A DNA stretch of 64,000 bases from Pseudomonadota bacterium (GCA_963205335.1 CAUJIM010000096.1:35415-99414), one strand, 5' to 3'; positions 18,345-27,923 are shown, numbered from the stretch's first letter. Numbers and translations: made by a program. The notes: generated by a model from the letters alone, not told the origin.

Positions 18345-19727
18345 TCAATCGCGCATCAGCGCCTCGATCTCGTCCGGCTCGACGGGCACGCCACGCGTCA
18401 CGAGTTCGCAGCCGCTGCCGGTCACGATGGCGTCGTCCTCGATGCGGATGCCGATGTGGTGGAACGGCTCGGGCACGCCCTCGGCGGGGCGCACGTAGAT
18501 GCCGGGCTCCAGCGTCAGCACCATGCCCGGCTGCAGGATGCGGCTGGGGCGGCGCGTGACGGTCTGGCCGGTGACGGGGTCCTGGGCTTCGCTGGTCTGG
18601 CCGGCCTCGCCCGGCTCCACGTAGCTGCCGCAGTCGTGCACGTCCATGCCCATCCAGTGGCTGGTGCGGTGCATGTAGAACGGAAAATAGGCCCGCTTTT
18701 CGATCACGTCCTGCGCGCTGCCCACCTTGCTGCCGTCCAGCAGCCCCAGGTCGAGCATGCCTTGCGCCAGCACCGCCACGGCGGCGTCGTGCGGGTCGTC
18801 GAAGCGCGCTCCGGCGTGCGTGGCGGCGATCGCGGCCCGCTGGCTGGCCAGCACCAGTTCGTAGAGCGCGCGCTGCGGGCCGGTGAAGCGGCCGTCGGCC
18901 GGGAAGGTGCGGGTGATGTCGCTGGCGTAGCCGTCGAGCTCGCAGGCGGCGTCGATCAGCACCAGCTCGCCCGCGCGCACCGGGGCGGCGTCGGCGCGGT
19001 AGTGCAGCACGCAGGCGTTGGCCCCGGCGGCCACGATGGAGGTGTAGGCGGGGAACTGCGAGCCGGCCTCGCGAAAGGCATGCAGCAGTTCGGCCTCCAG
19101 GTGGTATTCGCGCACGTCTTCGCCGGCGTGCAGCATGCGGGCGCTGCGCTGCATCGCGCGGATGTGCCCGCGCGCGCTGATGGCGCCGGCGCGGCGGATG
19201 GTGTCCTGCTCGTGCGCGTCCTTGACGAGCCGCATCTCGTCGAGCAGCGTGCACAGGTCTTGTTGCACCGCGGGGCAGAGCACGCCCTGGCGCGCGCGCG
19301 CGCGCACCGGCGCGAGCCAGGCCTCGACGCGCGCCGCCAGGCCGGCATGCGTCGCGAACGGGAACCAGACGGTGCCGGTGTTTTCCAGCAGGCGCGGCAG
19401 GCGCGCGTCGATCTCGGCGCTGGAGTGCGCCTCGTCCACGCCGAGCGCCGCCACGGCGGCCTCGGGACCGAGGCGGTAGCCGTCCCAGATCTCGCGCTCC
19501 AGGTCCTTGGGCTGGCACAGCAGCGTGGCATGGCCGTCGGCGCGCAGCACCAGCCAGGCGCCCGGCTCGGTGAAGCCGGTGAGGTAGTGGAAATAGCTGT
19601 CGTGCCGGTAGGGAAAGTCGCTGTCGCGGTTGCGTGCCTGCACGGGCGCGGTGGGGACGATGGCGATGCCGCCGGGGCCGAGTTGGGCCGCCAGCCGGGC
19701 GCGGCGCTGCGCGTGGATCGATGTCAT
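18345..19727 (-). CDS. pepP: Xaa-Pro aminopeptidase (aminopeptidase P, M24B)
   Basis: 460 residues; removes N-terminal residues that precede proline. An N-terminal AMP_N domain (about 5-140) includes FPYRHDSYFHYLTGF. The C-terminal creatinase-like domain carries the dinuclear metal site: IDAACELDGYASDITRTF (two Asp), HRTSHWMGMDVHD (His), LEPGIY (Glu) and IRIEDD (Glu). It is cytoplasmic. It is divergent from the murU-like gene with a 45-bp gap and lies upstream of, but separate from, the iron operon. Confidence 0.96.
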   Translation of the reverse strand: MTSIHAQRRARLAAQLGPGGIAIVPTAPVQARNRDSDFPYRHDSYFHYLTGFTEPGAWLVLRADGHATLLCQPKDLEREIWDGYRLGPEAAVAALGVDEAHSSAEIDARLPRLLENTGTVWFPFATHAGLAARVEAWLAPVRARARQGVLCPAVQQDLCTLLDEMRLVKDAHEQDTIRRAGAISARGHIRAMQRSARMLHAGEDVREYHLEAELLHAFREAGSQFPAYTSIVAAGANACVLHYRADAAPVRAGELVLIDAACELDGYASDITRTFPADGRFTGPQRALYELVLASQRAAIAATHAGARFDDPHDAAVAVLAQGMLDLGLLDGSKVGSAQDVIEKRAYFPFYMHRTSHWMGMDVHDCGSYVEPGEAGQTSEAQDPVTGQTVTRRPSRILQPGMVLTLEPGIYVRPAEGVPEPFHHIGIRIEDDAIVTGSGCELVTRGVPVEPDEIEALMRD

Positions 19728-19772
19728 GGTGCGCCATCGTACTGCGGCGGCGGGGCCCTACACTGGCGCGCG

Positions 19773-20534
19773 ATGCCCCCCGAAACCGGCGCCCAAGTCC
19801 CCGCCCTGCTGCTGGCCGCAGGGCGTGGCGAGCGCATGCGCCCGCTCACCGACACCTGTCCCAAGCCGCTGCTGCCAGTGCAGGGGCGCCCCCTGCTGGC
19901 GTGGCACCTGGCGGCGCTGGCGAGCGCGGGCGTGCCGCGGGTGGTGCTCAACACGGCGTGGCTGGGCGAGAGGATCAGCCAGCATTTTGGGAGTGTTTTC
20001 GAGCTGAAACCCGCATCTGGCAAGCGCGAGCAGCTCCCGATTTCATACTCGGAGGAAGGCCGGGACTTTGGCCGTGCGCTGGAGACGGCGGGCGGCATCG
20101 CGCGCGCGCTGCCCTTGCTGGGGCCGGTGTTCTGGCTGGCGGCGGGCGACGTGTTCGCGCCGGATTTCCGTTTCGCGGCACGGGCCGTGGCGCGCTTTGC
20201 CGCCGGCAGCGACCTGGCGCACCTGTGGCTCGTGCCCAATCCGCCGCACCACCCGCAGGGCGACTTCGGCCTGACGCCGCAAGGCAGGGTGCTCGACGGC
20301 GCCGGGCTGGAGCCGCGCGCGCGCCTGACCTACAGCACCATCGCGCTGCTGCGCGCCGAGCTGTTCGCGCCGCCGTGGTGCGACATCGCGCCGGGCAACC
20401 CGCGGGGCGTGGCGGCGCCGCTCGCGCCGCTGCTGCGCCGCGCGATGGCCGCGGGGCGGGTGGGTGGCGAGCGCCACGACGGCCGCTGGGTGGACGTGGG
20501 CACGCCCGAGCGGCTGGCGCTGCTCAATTCTTGA
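19773..20534 (+). CDS. murU: nucleotidyltransferase, MurU-like (N-acetylmuramate 1-phosphate uridylyltransferase)
   Basis: 253 residues, an NTP_transferase domain. The N-terminal ALLLAAGRGERMRPLTDTCPKPLLPVQGRPLL is the nucleotide-binding signature, and WLAAGDVF is the metal-binding DxF/DVF position. The size and lack of a C-terminal beta-helix match MurU, which makes UDP-MurNAc in peptidoglycan recycling, better than glucose-1-phosphate thymidylyltransferases. The usual partner kinase gene amgK is not adjacent. A dispersed repeat copy lies inside the gene (around 20022-20037, encoding KREQLP). Its TGA abuts the stop codon of the convergent MFS gene. Confidence 0.78.
   Translation: MPPETGAQVPALLLAAGRGERMRPLTDTCPKPLLPVQGRPLLAWHLAALASAGVPRVVLNTAWLGERISQHFGSVFELKPASGKREQLPISYSEEGRDFGRALETAGGIARALPLLGPVFWLAAGDVFAPDFRFAARAVARFAAGSDLAHLWLVPNPPHHPQGDFGLTPQGRVLDGAGLEPRARLTYSTIALLRAELFAPPWCDIAPGNPRGVAAPLAPLLRRAMAAGRVGGERHDGRWVDVGTPERLALLNS
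20000..20050 (-). repeat. dispersed repeat copy 1 (inside murU)
   Basis: Minus-strand orientation. Contains AAGCGCGAGCAGCTCC (20022-20037), identical to 16 bases of the copy at 31399-31414. Encodes KREQLP of MurU on the plus strand. Confidence 0.6.
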
Positions 20535-22199
20535 TCAATCGTCCTCGACCACGTAGCGCGTGACCAGCGGCGGCTCGTCGCCCACGTGAAAGGCCAGCTT
20601 GCGGTCGCGCAGCGCGGCGTCCGATGCCGTGTAGCGGTCGAAGCGGCGCAGGTATTCGGTCCACGACGCATCCACCACGCGCTCGATGAAGCGGCGCGGG
20701 TCGGCGATGTCGTGCTGCAGCTCCCAGGTGAGCGCGCCGCTGCCCAGGCGCGAGCGGCGGCTCTCCTGCATGAGCGCGCGGAACTCCGCCTCGCGCGCCG
20801 GCGGGACGAGGTACTCCACGCAGGTCACCAGCCGCCGCCCGGCCGTCGGCGTGCCGGCCGCGCGCGGCTGCTGGAAGGCGTGCGACGGCGTCAGGTCTTC
20901 GTCTGCGCTGCTGTCGCGCACCCGGCGCTGCACCAGCGCCATGGCCAGCACGCCCGAGAGCGCCGCCAGCGCCATGCTCAGGTGGACCGAGGTGAGCGAG
21001 GCCACCTGCCCCCAGATGGCAGCGCCCGCCGCCGTCGCGCCCATGATGGCCATCTGGTAGATCGACATGCCGCGCGCCCGCACCCAGTGCGGCAGCGCCA
21101 GCTGCGCCGCCACCGTGAGCGTGTTGGTGGTGGACATCCAGGCCGCGCCCGCCAGCAGCATCGCGGGCACCGCCAGCGCGAGCGAGGGCGCCGCCGCCAC
21201 CAGCGCCATGCCCAGCGCCTGGACCAGCGTGCCGCGCCGCACCATGGCCTCGGTGGACATCGATCGGCGCAGCCGCGGCAGCACCATGGCCGCGCCCACC
21301 GCGCCCGCGCCCATCGACGCCAGCAGCACGGTGAACGCCGCCGCGCCGCCGCCCTCGATGTCGCGTGCCACCAGCGGCAGCAGCGCCAGCAGGGTCGCCG
21401 CGTGCAGGAAATACACCGAGATGCGCCAGAGCACGCCGCGCATGCGGGGCGATTCGCGCACGAACTGCCAACCCACGCGCATCGCGCTGCCCAGCGGCTC
21501 GCGTCCCAGCGGGTGGTGCGTCGGCGCGCGGCGCCAGCGCTGGATGGCGATGCCCGCCGCCAGCGACAGCAGCGCATTGAGCACATAGACCCAGGCCGTG
21601 CCCGCGCTGGCGATGATGGCGCCGGCCGTCAGCGGGCCGACCACGCGCGAGACGTTCATGGCCACGCTGTTGAGCGCCAGCGCCGCGGGCAGCTGGGGGC
21701 GCTCGACCAGCTCCGGCACGATGGCCGAGAACACCGGCCAGCGCATCGCCAGGCCGATGCCGTTGACGAAGGTCAGCACCAGCAGCGCCCAGGGCGTGAG
21801 CGCGCCGCCCAGCACCGCCACGCACAGCACGATGGCCACCGCCGCGACCCAGAACTGCGTCACCATCAGGTAGCGGCGCCGGTCCAGGATGTCGGCCAGC
21901 GCGCCGCTGGGCAGGCCGAGCAGGAACACCGGCAGCGTGGAGGCGGTCTGCACCAGCGCCACGAGCACCGGCGAATCGGTCAGGGTGGTCATCAGCCAGG
22001 CGCTGGCCACGTCGTTCATCCACATGCAGACGTTGGCCGTGAGCGAGGCCAGCCACAGCATGCGGAACACGGGAGCGGCCAGCGGCGCGAACGGCGAGTC
22101 GGCCACGCGCTGCGCCTGGCTGGCGCGCAGCTCGGCCGCGGCCGCGGCCTGCGCGGCGTCGGCGTCTTCGCTGGCGTGCTGGGATGGCGTGTCGGGCAT
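20535..22199 (-). CDS. MFS exporter (MFS_3 / transmembrane secretion effector type) with C-terminal ABM-like domain
   Basis: 554 residues. About 12 membrane segments span residues 50-420 (FRMLWLASLTANVCMWMNDVASAWLM at the first helix, LLGLPSGALADILDRRR in the loop). The last roughly 95 residues form a soluble domain with ABM-like features (TCVEYLVPPAREAEFRALM, then RRFIERVVDASWTEYLRRFDRYT), as in some MFS_3 proteins. ATG 22199 is preferred to an upstream TTG at 22241. The AsnC-type gene ends 38 bases upstream on the same strand, so the two may be co-transcribed. Substrate unknown. Confidence 0.85.
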   Translation of the reverse strand: MPDTPSQHASEDADAAQAAAAAELRASQAQRVADSPFAPLAAPVFRMLWLASLTANVCMWMNDVASAWLMTTLTDSPVLVALVQTASTLPVFLLGLPSGALADILDRRRYLMVTQFWVAAVAIVLCVAVLGGALTPWALLVLTFVNGIGLAMRWPVFSAIVPELVERPQLPAALALNSVAMNVSRVVGPLTAGAIIASAGTAWVYVLNALLSLAAGIAIQRWRRAPTHHPLGREPLGSAMRVGWQFVRESPRMRGVLWRISVYFLHAATLLALLPLVARDIEGGGAAAFTVLLASMGAGAVGAAMVLPRLRRSMSTEAMVRRGTLVQALGMALVAAAPSLALAVPAMLLAGAAWMSTTNTLTVAAQLALPHWVRARGMSIYQMAIMGATAAGAAIWGQVASLTSVHLSMALAALSGVLAMALVQRRVRDSSADEDLTPSHAFQQPRAAGTPTAGRRLVTCVEYLVPPAREAEFRALMQESRRSRLGSGALTWELQHDIADPRRFIERVVDASWTEYLRRFDRYTASDAALRDRKLAFHVGDEPPLVTRYVVEDD

Positions 22200-22237
22200 C
22201 GGCCGATTGTGGCGGGAATCGGCGGCGGCTGGCCGCT

Positions 22238-22726
22238 TCAACGCCCGCGCCCCGCGCCCGCCGCCGGCAGCGGCAGCGCCCCGCCGGCCTTGACCTCGCC
22301 GAGCGAGAAGCTGGTGTGCATGTCTTTCACGTTGGGCAGGGTGAGCAGTTCGCGGCGCGCGAACTGCGCGAAGCTCTCCAGGTCGCGCGCCACCACCTGC
22401 AGCTCGAAGATGCCGGTGCCGCTGATGTAGTGGCAGGCGATCACCTCGGGGACGCGGGCGATCGCCTGCTCCATCGCGCGCGTCAGCTCGCCGGTGCAGC
22501 GCTCGGCGTCCAGCCGCACGAAGGCGAGCACGCCCAGGCCGATCTTGTGGCGGTCGATCTCGGCGTGGTAGCCGCGGATGTAGCCCGCCTGCTCGAGCGC
22601 GCGCACGCGCCGCCAGCAGGGCGCGGCCGACAGGCCCACGCGCTGGGCCAGCTCGGCATTGGTCAGGCGCGCGTTGGCCTGCAGGTGGTCCAGGATGGCG
22701 ATGTCGAAGCTGTCAAGCGTTTCCAT
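22238..22726 (-). CDS. Lrp/AsnC family transcriptional regulator
   Basis: 162 residues, normal for the family. An N-terminal HTH (DSFDIAILDHLQANARLTNAELAQRVGLSAAPCWRRVRALEQAG) is followed by an RAM ligand-binding/oligomerisation domain (about 70-150). It is divergent from the indolepyruvate ferredoxin oxidoreductase gene across a 143-bp AT-rich gap. Such regulators commonly control the adjacent amino-acid degradation gene in response to an amino acid. The ligand is therefore probably an aromatic or branched-chain amino acid; this is an inference. Confidence 0.93.
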   Translation of the reverse strand: METLDSFDIAILDHLQANARLTNAELAQRVGLSAAPCWRRVRALEQAGYIRGYHAEIDRHKIGLGVLAFVRLDAERCTGELTRAMEQAIARVPEVIACHYISGTGIFELQVVARDLESFAQFARRELLTLPNVKDMHTSFSLGEVKAGGALPLPAAGAGRGR

Positions 22727-22739
22727 AAATGCCGATTTT

Positions 22740-22753
22740 AAGGAATATTCTTT
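22740..22753. promoter_or_regulatory. palindrome in the AsnC / oxidoreductase divergent promoter
   Basis: AAGGAATATTCTTT has a perfect GAATATTC core (22743-22750) and 12 of 14 symmetric positions. It lies 14 bases before the AsnC-type start codon in an AT-rich region that contrasts with its surroundings. It is a candidate site for that regulator, but no consensus can be applied with certainty. Confidence 0.35.
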
Positions 22754-22869
22754 CTCGAATCATCGTTTTTACGGCAAAAAAAGAAAACATCTATCGCCTT
22801 CGTACGCATACACTGCGCTTTCGCAGAACCAGCCGCCGCAGGCGGGATGAAGACCGGAGACGAACGACC

Positions 22870-25800
22870 ATGAACGCCCCTCTGCCCGAAGACGTGCGCC
22901 GCACGCTCGAAACGGCCACCCTTGACGACAAATACACGCTGGAGCAGGGCCGCGCCTTCATGAGCGGCACGCAGGCGCTGGTGCGCCTGCCCATGCTGCA
23001 GCGCCGGCGCGATGCCGCCGCGGGCCTGAACACCGCCGGCTTCATCAGCGGCTACCGCGGCTCGCCCCTGGGCGGCTACGACCAGGCGCTGTGGGCGGCG
23101 CGCAAGCACCTGCAGGCGCAGCACATCGTGTTCCAGCCGGGCGTGAACGAGGAACTCGCCGCCACTGCCGTCTGGGGCACGCAGCAGCTCGACATCTACC
23201 CCGAGAGCAAGAAGTACGACGGCGTCTTCGGCATCTGGTACGGCAAGGGCCCGGGCGTGGACCGGAGCGGCGACGTGTTCAAGCACGCCAACATGGCGGG
23301 CACCGCGCGCCACGGCGGCGTGATCGCGGTGGCGGGCGACGACCACATCAGCAAGAGCAGCACCGCGGCGCACCAGAGCGACCACATCTTCAAGGCCTGC
23401 GGCACGCCGGTGTTCTTCCCGGCGAGCGTGCAGGAGATCCTCGACCTCGGGCTGCATGCCTTCGCCATGAGCCGCTTCGCCGGCCTGTGGTCGGGCATGA
23501 AGACCATCCAGGAGGTGGTCGAATCGTCGGCCAGCGTCGACATCGGCCCCGGGCGCGTGCGGATCGTCCTGCCCGAGGACTTTGCCATGCCCGAGGGCGG
23601 CCTGCACATCCGCTGGCCCGACGCGGCCCTGGCGCAGGAAGCGCGGCTGATGGACTACAAGTGGTACGCGGCGCTGGCCTACATCCGCGCCAACCGGCTC
23701 AACCACAACGTGATCGAGGGGCCGCACGACCGCTTCGGCCTGATCGCCAGCGGCAAGGCCTACAACGACATGCGCCAGGCGCTGGTCGATCTGGGGCTCG
23801 ACGACGCTACCTGCCGCCGGCTCGGCATCCGCGTGCACAAGGTGGGCGTGGTCTGGCCGCTGGAGGCGAGCGGCACGCGCGATTTCGCGCGTGGCCTGCA
23901 GGAGATCCTGGTGGTCGAGGAAAAGCGCCAGATGATCGAGTACCAGCTCAAGGAAGAGCTGTACAACTGGCGCGACGACGTGCGCCCGCGCGTGCTCGGC
24001 AAGTTCGACGAGGAAGGCGGCGAATGGAGCTCGCCCAACCCCGGCGCGCACTGGCTGCTGCGGCCCAAGGCCGACCTCACGCCCGCGCTCGTCGCCAAGG
24101 CGATCGCGCAGCGCCTCAAGCGCCTGGGCGTGCCGGACGAGGTGGCCGCGCGCATGGACGCGCGCCTGGCCGAGATCGACGCGCGCGAGCGCAGCCTGGC
24201 CGGGCAGAAGGTGGACACCGGCGAGCGCACGCCCTGGTTCTGCAGCGGCTGCCCGCACAACACCAGCACCCGCGTGCCCGAGGGCTCGCGCGCGGTGGCC
24301 GGCATAGGCTGCCACTTCATGGCCACCTGGATGCCCGACCGCGCCACCTCCACCTTCACGCAGATGGGCGGCGAGGGCGTGACCTGGGTCGGCCAGGCGC
24401 CGTTCACCACCGACCCGCACCTGTTCGCCAACCTGGGCGACGGCACGTATTTCCACAGCGGGCTGCTGGCCATTCGCCAGAGCGTGACCGCGGGCGTCAA
24501 CATCACCTACAAGATCCTCTACAACGACGCGGTGGCGATGACCGGCGGCCAGCCCGTGGGCGAGCGCCCGGAGGGCCACTCGGTGGCGCAGATCGCGCAC
24601 AGCCTGCGCGCCGAGGGCGTGGTCAAGACCGTGGTGGTGACCGACGAGCCCGAGAAGTACCGCGGCCATGTGCACCCGGCGAATACGGCGCGGACCGGGC
24701 ACCCGGAACTGCTCGACGAGCTGCCGCCGGGCGTCGAGGTGTTCCACCGCGACGAGCTCGACCGCATCCAGCGCGAGCTGCGCGACATCAAGGGCTGCAC
24801 CGCGCTGATCTACGACCAGACCTGCGCCACCGAGAAGCGCCGCCGCAGGAAGCGTGGAACGCTTGCCACGCCGGCCAAGACCGTCGTCATCAACGAGCTG
24901 GTGTGCGAGGGCTGCGGCGACTGCTCGGTGCAGTCCAACTGCCTCTCGGTCGAGCCGGTGGAGACCGAGTTCGGCCGCAAGCGCCAGATCAACCAGAACA
25001 CCTGCAACAAGGACTTTTCCTGCGTCAAGGGCTTTTGCCCGAGCTTCGTCACGGTCGAGGGCGGCCAGCGCAAGAAACCGCAGCGCGAGAAGAAGGGCGA
25101 CCTGGCCGGCATGCCGCAGTTGCCCGAGCCGCCGCTGCCGGCATGCGAGAGCGCGTGGGGCATCGTCGTCGCGGGCGTCGGCGGCACCGGGGTCATCACG
25201 ATAGGCCAGCTGCTCGGCATGGCGGCGCACCTGGAAGGCAAGGGCGTGGTCACGCAGGACGCCGCGGGCCTGGCGCAAAAAGGCGGCGCCACCTGGAGCT
25301 ACATCCAGATCGCCGAACGGCCCGAGGCCATCCACACCACGCGCGTGGACACCGCGCAGGCCAGCCTCGTGATCGGCTGCGAGGGCATCGTGACCGCCAA
25401 CAAGACCACGCTGTCGGTGATGCGGGCGGGCCACACCTTCGTCGTGCTCAACACCCACCGCACGCCCGCGGCGGCCTTCGTGCACAACCCGGACTGGCAG
25501 TTCCCGCTCGGCGGCTGCGAGGCGGCGGTGGGCGAGGCCGTGGGCCCCGACCGCCTGCTGCCGCTCGATGCCGAGCGCGCGGCCACGCAGCTGCTGGGCG
25601 ACAGCATCTACACCAACCCGCTGCTGCTGGGCTACGCCTGGCAAAAGGGCTGGGTGCCGCTCACGCGGGTGGCGCTGCGCCGGGCCATCGAGCTCAACGG
25701 CGTGCAGGTGCAGAACAACCTCGCGGCCTTCGAGTGGGGGCGCCACTGCGCGGCCGACCTGGCGGCGGTGCAGGCGCTGTTCGGCGCGCGCCAGGCGATC

Positions 25801-26487
25801 GCGAAGGCACGCCAGCCCGGCCTGGCCGAGCTGGTCGCGCGCCGCGTGGAGTTCCTCACCGCCTACCAGGACGCCGCCTATGCCGGGCAGTACCAGGCCT
25901 TCGTCGAGCGGGTGCGTGTGGCCGAGAGCGCGCTCGGGGCAGATACGCCGCTGGCCGAGGCGGTGGCGCGCTACCTCTTCAAGCTCATGGCGTACAAGGA
26001 CGAGTACGAGGTGGCGCGGCTGCACACCGATGCGGCCTTCCTGGCGCGGATCGCCGACGGCTTCGAGGGCGACTACAAGCTGGTGCACCACCTGGCGCCG
26101 CCGCTGTGGTCGAAGAAGAACGCCAAGGGCGAGCTCGTCAAGCAGGCCTACGGCCCCTGGGTGCGCCAGGGATTCGCGGTGCTGGCGCGGCTCAAGGGCC
26201 TGCGCGGCACGCCGCTGGACCCGTTCGGCCGCACCGCCGAGCGGCGCATGGAGCGCGCGCTGATCGGAGAGTACCGCGCCTGCATCGAAGAGCTGCTGGC
26301 TGGCCTGGCGCGGGAGCGGCGCGACCTGGCGGTGCAGATCGCCCGCATCCCCGAGGACATCCGCGGCTACGGGCACGTGAAAGCGCGCCACGTGCATGGC
26401 GCGCGGGCCCGCTGGGATGCCCTGATGGGGCAGTGGCGGCGCACGCAGGAACTACAAAAACAGGAGCTTATAGCGCGTGTGGAATAA
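22870..26487 (+). CDS. indolepyruvate ferredoxin oxidoreductase, fused alpha-beta-gamma type
   Basis: 1205 residues. This is a single-chain 2-oxoacid:ferredoxin oxidoreductase that decarboxylates aryl or branched 2-oxoacids to acyl-CoA. Pyrimidine-binding domain first (about 40-400), then the thiamine diphosphate site LGDGTYFHSG (Gly523-Asp-Gly525), a 4Fe-4S cluster motif starting at Cys679 (CEGCGDCSVQSNC) with more cysteines following (CNKDFSCVKGFCPS), and an IorB-like gamma domain starting at GVGGTGVITIGQLL. ATG 22870 is the first in-frame start after the divergent promoter. The last 10 or so codons (LQKQELIARVE) and the TAA lie inside a dispersed repeat, so the C-terminal tail is repeat-derived. 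Confidence 0.93.
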   Translation: MNAPLPEDVRRTLETATLDDKYTLEQGRAFMSGTQALVRLPMLQRRRDAAAGLNTAGFISGYRGSPLGGYDQALWAARKHLQAQHIVFQPGVNEELAATAVWGTQQLDIYPESKKYDGVFGIWYGKGPGVDRSGDVFKHANMAGTARHGGVIAVAGDDHISKSSTAAHQSDHIFKACGTPVFFPASVQEILDLGLHAFAMSRFAGLWSGMKTIQEVVESSASVDIGPGRVRIVLPEDFAMPEGGLHIRWPDAALAQEARLMDYKWYAALAYIRANRLNHNVIEGPHDRFGLIASGKAYNDMRQALVDLGLDDATCRRLGIRVHKVGVVWPLEASGTRDFARGLQEILVVEEKRQMIEYQLKEELYNWRDDVRPRVLGKFDEEGGEWSSPNPGAHWLLRPKADLTPALVAKAIAQRLKRLGVPDEVAARMDARLAEIDARERSLAGQKVDTGERTPWFCSGCPHNTSTRVPEGSRAVAGIGCHFMATWMPDRATSTFTQMGGEGVTWVGQAPFTTDPHLFANLGDGTYFHSGLLAIRQSVTAGVNITYKILYNDAVAMTGGQPVGERPEGHSVAQIAHSLRAEGVVKTVVVTDEPEKYRGHVHPANTARTGHPELLDELPPGVEVFHRDELDRIQRELRDIKGCTALIYDQTCATEKRRRRKRGTLATPAKTVVINELVCEGCGDCSVQSNCLSVEPVETEFGRKRQINQNTCNKDFSCVKGFCPSFVTVEGGQRKKPQREKKGDLAGMPQLPEPPLPACESAWGIVVAGVGGTGVITIGQLLGMAAHLEGKGVVTQDAAGLAQKGGATWSYIQIAERPEAIHTTRVDTAQASLVIGCEGIVTANKTTLSVMRAGHTFVVLNTHRTPAAAFVHNPDWQFPLGGCEAAVGEAVGPDRLLPLDAERAATQLLGDSIYTNPLLLGYAWQKGWVPLTRVALRRAIELNGVQVQNNLAAFEWGRHCAADLAAVQALFGARQAIAKARQPGLAELVARRVEFLTAYQDAAYAGQYQAFVERVRVAESALGADTPLAEAVARYLFKLMAYKDEYEVARLHTDAAFLARIADGFEGDYKLVHHLAPPLWSKKNAKGELVKQAYGPWVRQGFAVLARLKGLRGTPLDPFGRTAERRMERALIGEYRACIEELLAGLARERRDLAVQIARIPEDIRGYGHVKARHVHGARARWDALMGQWRRTQELQKQELIARVE

Positions 26488-26509
26488 GCGCTAAGGCCAG
26501 ATTCGATAC
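26452..26509 (+). repeat. dispersed repeat copy 2 (3' end of the oxidoreductase)
   Basis: CAAAAACAGGAGCT, AGCGC, then AATAAGCGCTAAGGCC and GATT. It encodes the oxidoreductase C-terminal tail, supplies its TAA stop and runs to the end of the convergent amidase gene. Confidence 0.7.
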
Positions 26510-26515
26510 TTGTTT

Positions 26516-27862
26516 TCAGGCTGCCAGGGCGGCCTCGACGGCCAGCGCCAGCGACAGCAGCCGCGCGTCCTGCCCGCCCGGGCACGCCAGGCTCAGCCCC
26601 ACCGGCGCCTCGCCCGCGCGATGGCAGGGCAGCGAGATCGCGCAGCCGTCCAGGAAGTTGACCAGCGAGGTGTTGCGCAGGATCAGCGCGTTGGCGGCGA
26701 AGAAGGCCTCGTCGCTCGCCTGCAGCGGCGCGATCTCTGGCGCGACGATCGGCACCGTGGGCATGAGGAAGGCGTCGAAGCCGGCGAGCGCCGCCCGCGT
26801 GCGCGCGATCCAGTGCCGGCGCGCGGCCAGCAGGTCGATGTAGTCGGCCGCCGACATGCCGCGTCCGTGCAGGATGCGCGAGGCCACGCGCGGGTCGTAT
26901 TCGTTTTGCCGCTGCGGCAGCAAGGACCGGTGCCAGGCCCAGGCCTCGGCACCCGAGAACGTGCCGCGCGCGTGGATCGCCGCGAGTTCGTCCAGCGGGG
27001 CGAGCGCCGCGCGGGTGATGCGTGAGCCCAGCCGTTCCAGCCGGGCCAGCGCGCGCTCCCACGCGGCGGCCACGGTGGCGTCCATGCCGTCGAGCACCAC
27101 GTTGGTCGGCGCCAGCAGGCGCAGGCCGTCCGGCTCCGCGGGCACCGGTTCGGTGAACGGCTCGCCCGCGAGCACGCTGTCGAGCAGCGCGCAGCAGCGC
27201 ACCGAGGCGGCGAGCGGCCCGATCGAGTCGAGCGTGGTCGACAGCGGCAGCGCGCCCTGCGTCGGGATGCGCCGCGCCGTGGGCTTGAAGCCCGTGAGCC
27301 CGCACAGCGCCGAGGGGATGCGCACGGAGCCGCCGGTGTCGGTGCCGACCGCGGCGAGCGCCATGCCGTCGGTGACGCTCACCGCTGCGCCCGACGACGA
27401 CCCGCCGGGAATGCGCCCGCCGCCGCCGTCGCGCCCCCAGGGGTTGCGCGGCGTGCCGTAGTGCGGGTTCAGGCCGATGCCGGAGAACGCGAACTCCGTC
27501 ATGTTGGTGCTGCCGACGATGACCGCGCCGGCGGCGCGCAGGCGCTCGACGACGGGCGCGCTGCGCCCGGCCGCCGGCCTGCCTTCGAGCACGCGGCTGC
27601 CGGCGTGCGTGGTGTGGCCGGCGACATCGAACAGGTCCTTGACCGAGATCGGCAGGCCGTCGATCGGCGAGCGCGGCGCGCCGGCGGCGCGCAGCAGGTC
27701 GCTGGCGCGCGCCTCGGCCAGCGCGTTGTCGCGAAAGACGCGGGTGAACACGCGCGGACCTTCGCCGCTGGCGGCGCGCGCGAGCGCCTCGCGCGTCAGT
27801 TGCTCGGACGTGGTGGCGCCGCTCTGCAGTCGGGCACCGGCATGGCTCAGCGTGGTATGCAT
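26516..27862 (-). CDS. amidase signature family hydrolase
   Basis: 448 residues. The Ser-cisSer-Lys triad is recognisable: Lys in ISVKDLFDV (about residue 74), the GGSSSGAAVSV signature and TDTGGSVRIPSALCGLTGFKP. It hydrolyses a C-N amide bond; family members include GatA, allophanate hydrolase and aryl acylamidases. No signal peptide is seen. It is convergent with the oxidoreductase (28-bp gap occupied by repeat sequence) and divergent from a small membrane protein gene. GatA function is unlikely because gatB and gatC are not adjacent. Substrate unknown. Confidence 0.9.
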   Translation of the reverse strand: MHTTLSHAGARLQSGATTSEQLTREALARAASGEGPRVFTRVFRDNALAEARASDLLRAAGAPRSPIDGLPISVKDLFDVAGHTTHAGSRVLEGRPAAGRSAPVVERLRAAGAVIVGSTNMTEFAFSGIGLNPHYGTPRNPWGRDGGGGRIPGGSSSGAAVSVTDGMALAAVGTDTGGSVRIPSALCGLTGFKPTARRIPTQGALPLSTTLDSIGPLAASVRCCALLDSVLAGEPFTEPVPAEPDGLRLLAPTNVVLDGMDATVAAAWERALARLERLGSRITRAALAPLDELAAIHARGTFSGAEAWAWHRSLLPQRQNEYDPRVASRILHGRGMSAADYIDLLAARRHWIARTRAALAGFDAFLMPTVPIVAPEIAPLQASDEAFFAANALILRNTSLVNFLDGCAISLPCHRAGEAPVGLSLACPGGQDARLLSLALAVEAALAA

Positions 27863-27923
27863 GGCAAAGAGGGACGGGGCGCGTGGACAATGCGGTCATG
27901 GTAACGGCGATGGGAAGGCCCGC

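Noticed and set aside
17851..19737. 628-codon minus-strand frame spanning pepP and the cupredoxin
   Set aside because: It is a shadow frame over pepP joined by chance to the real cupredoxin frame; the AAGGAG before 18210 marks the true start.
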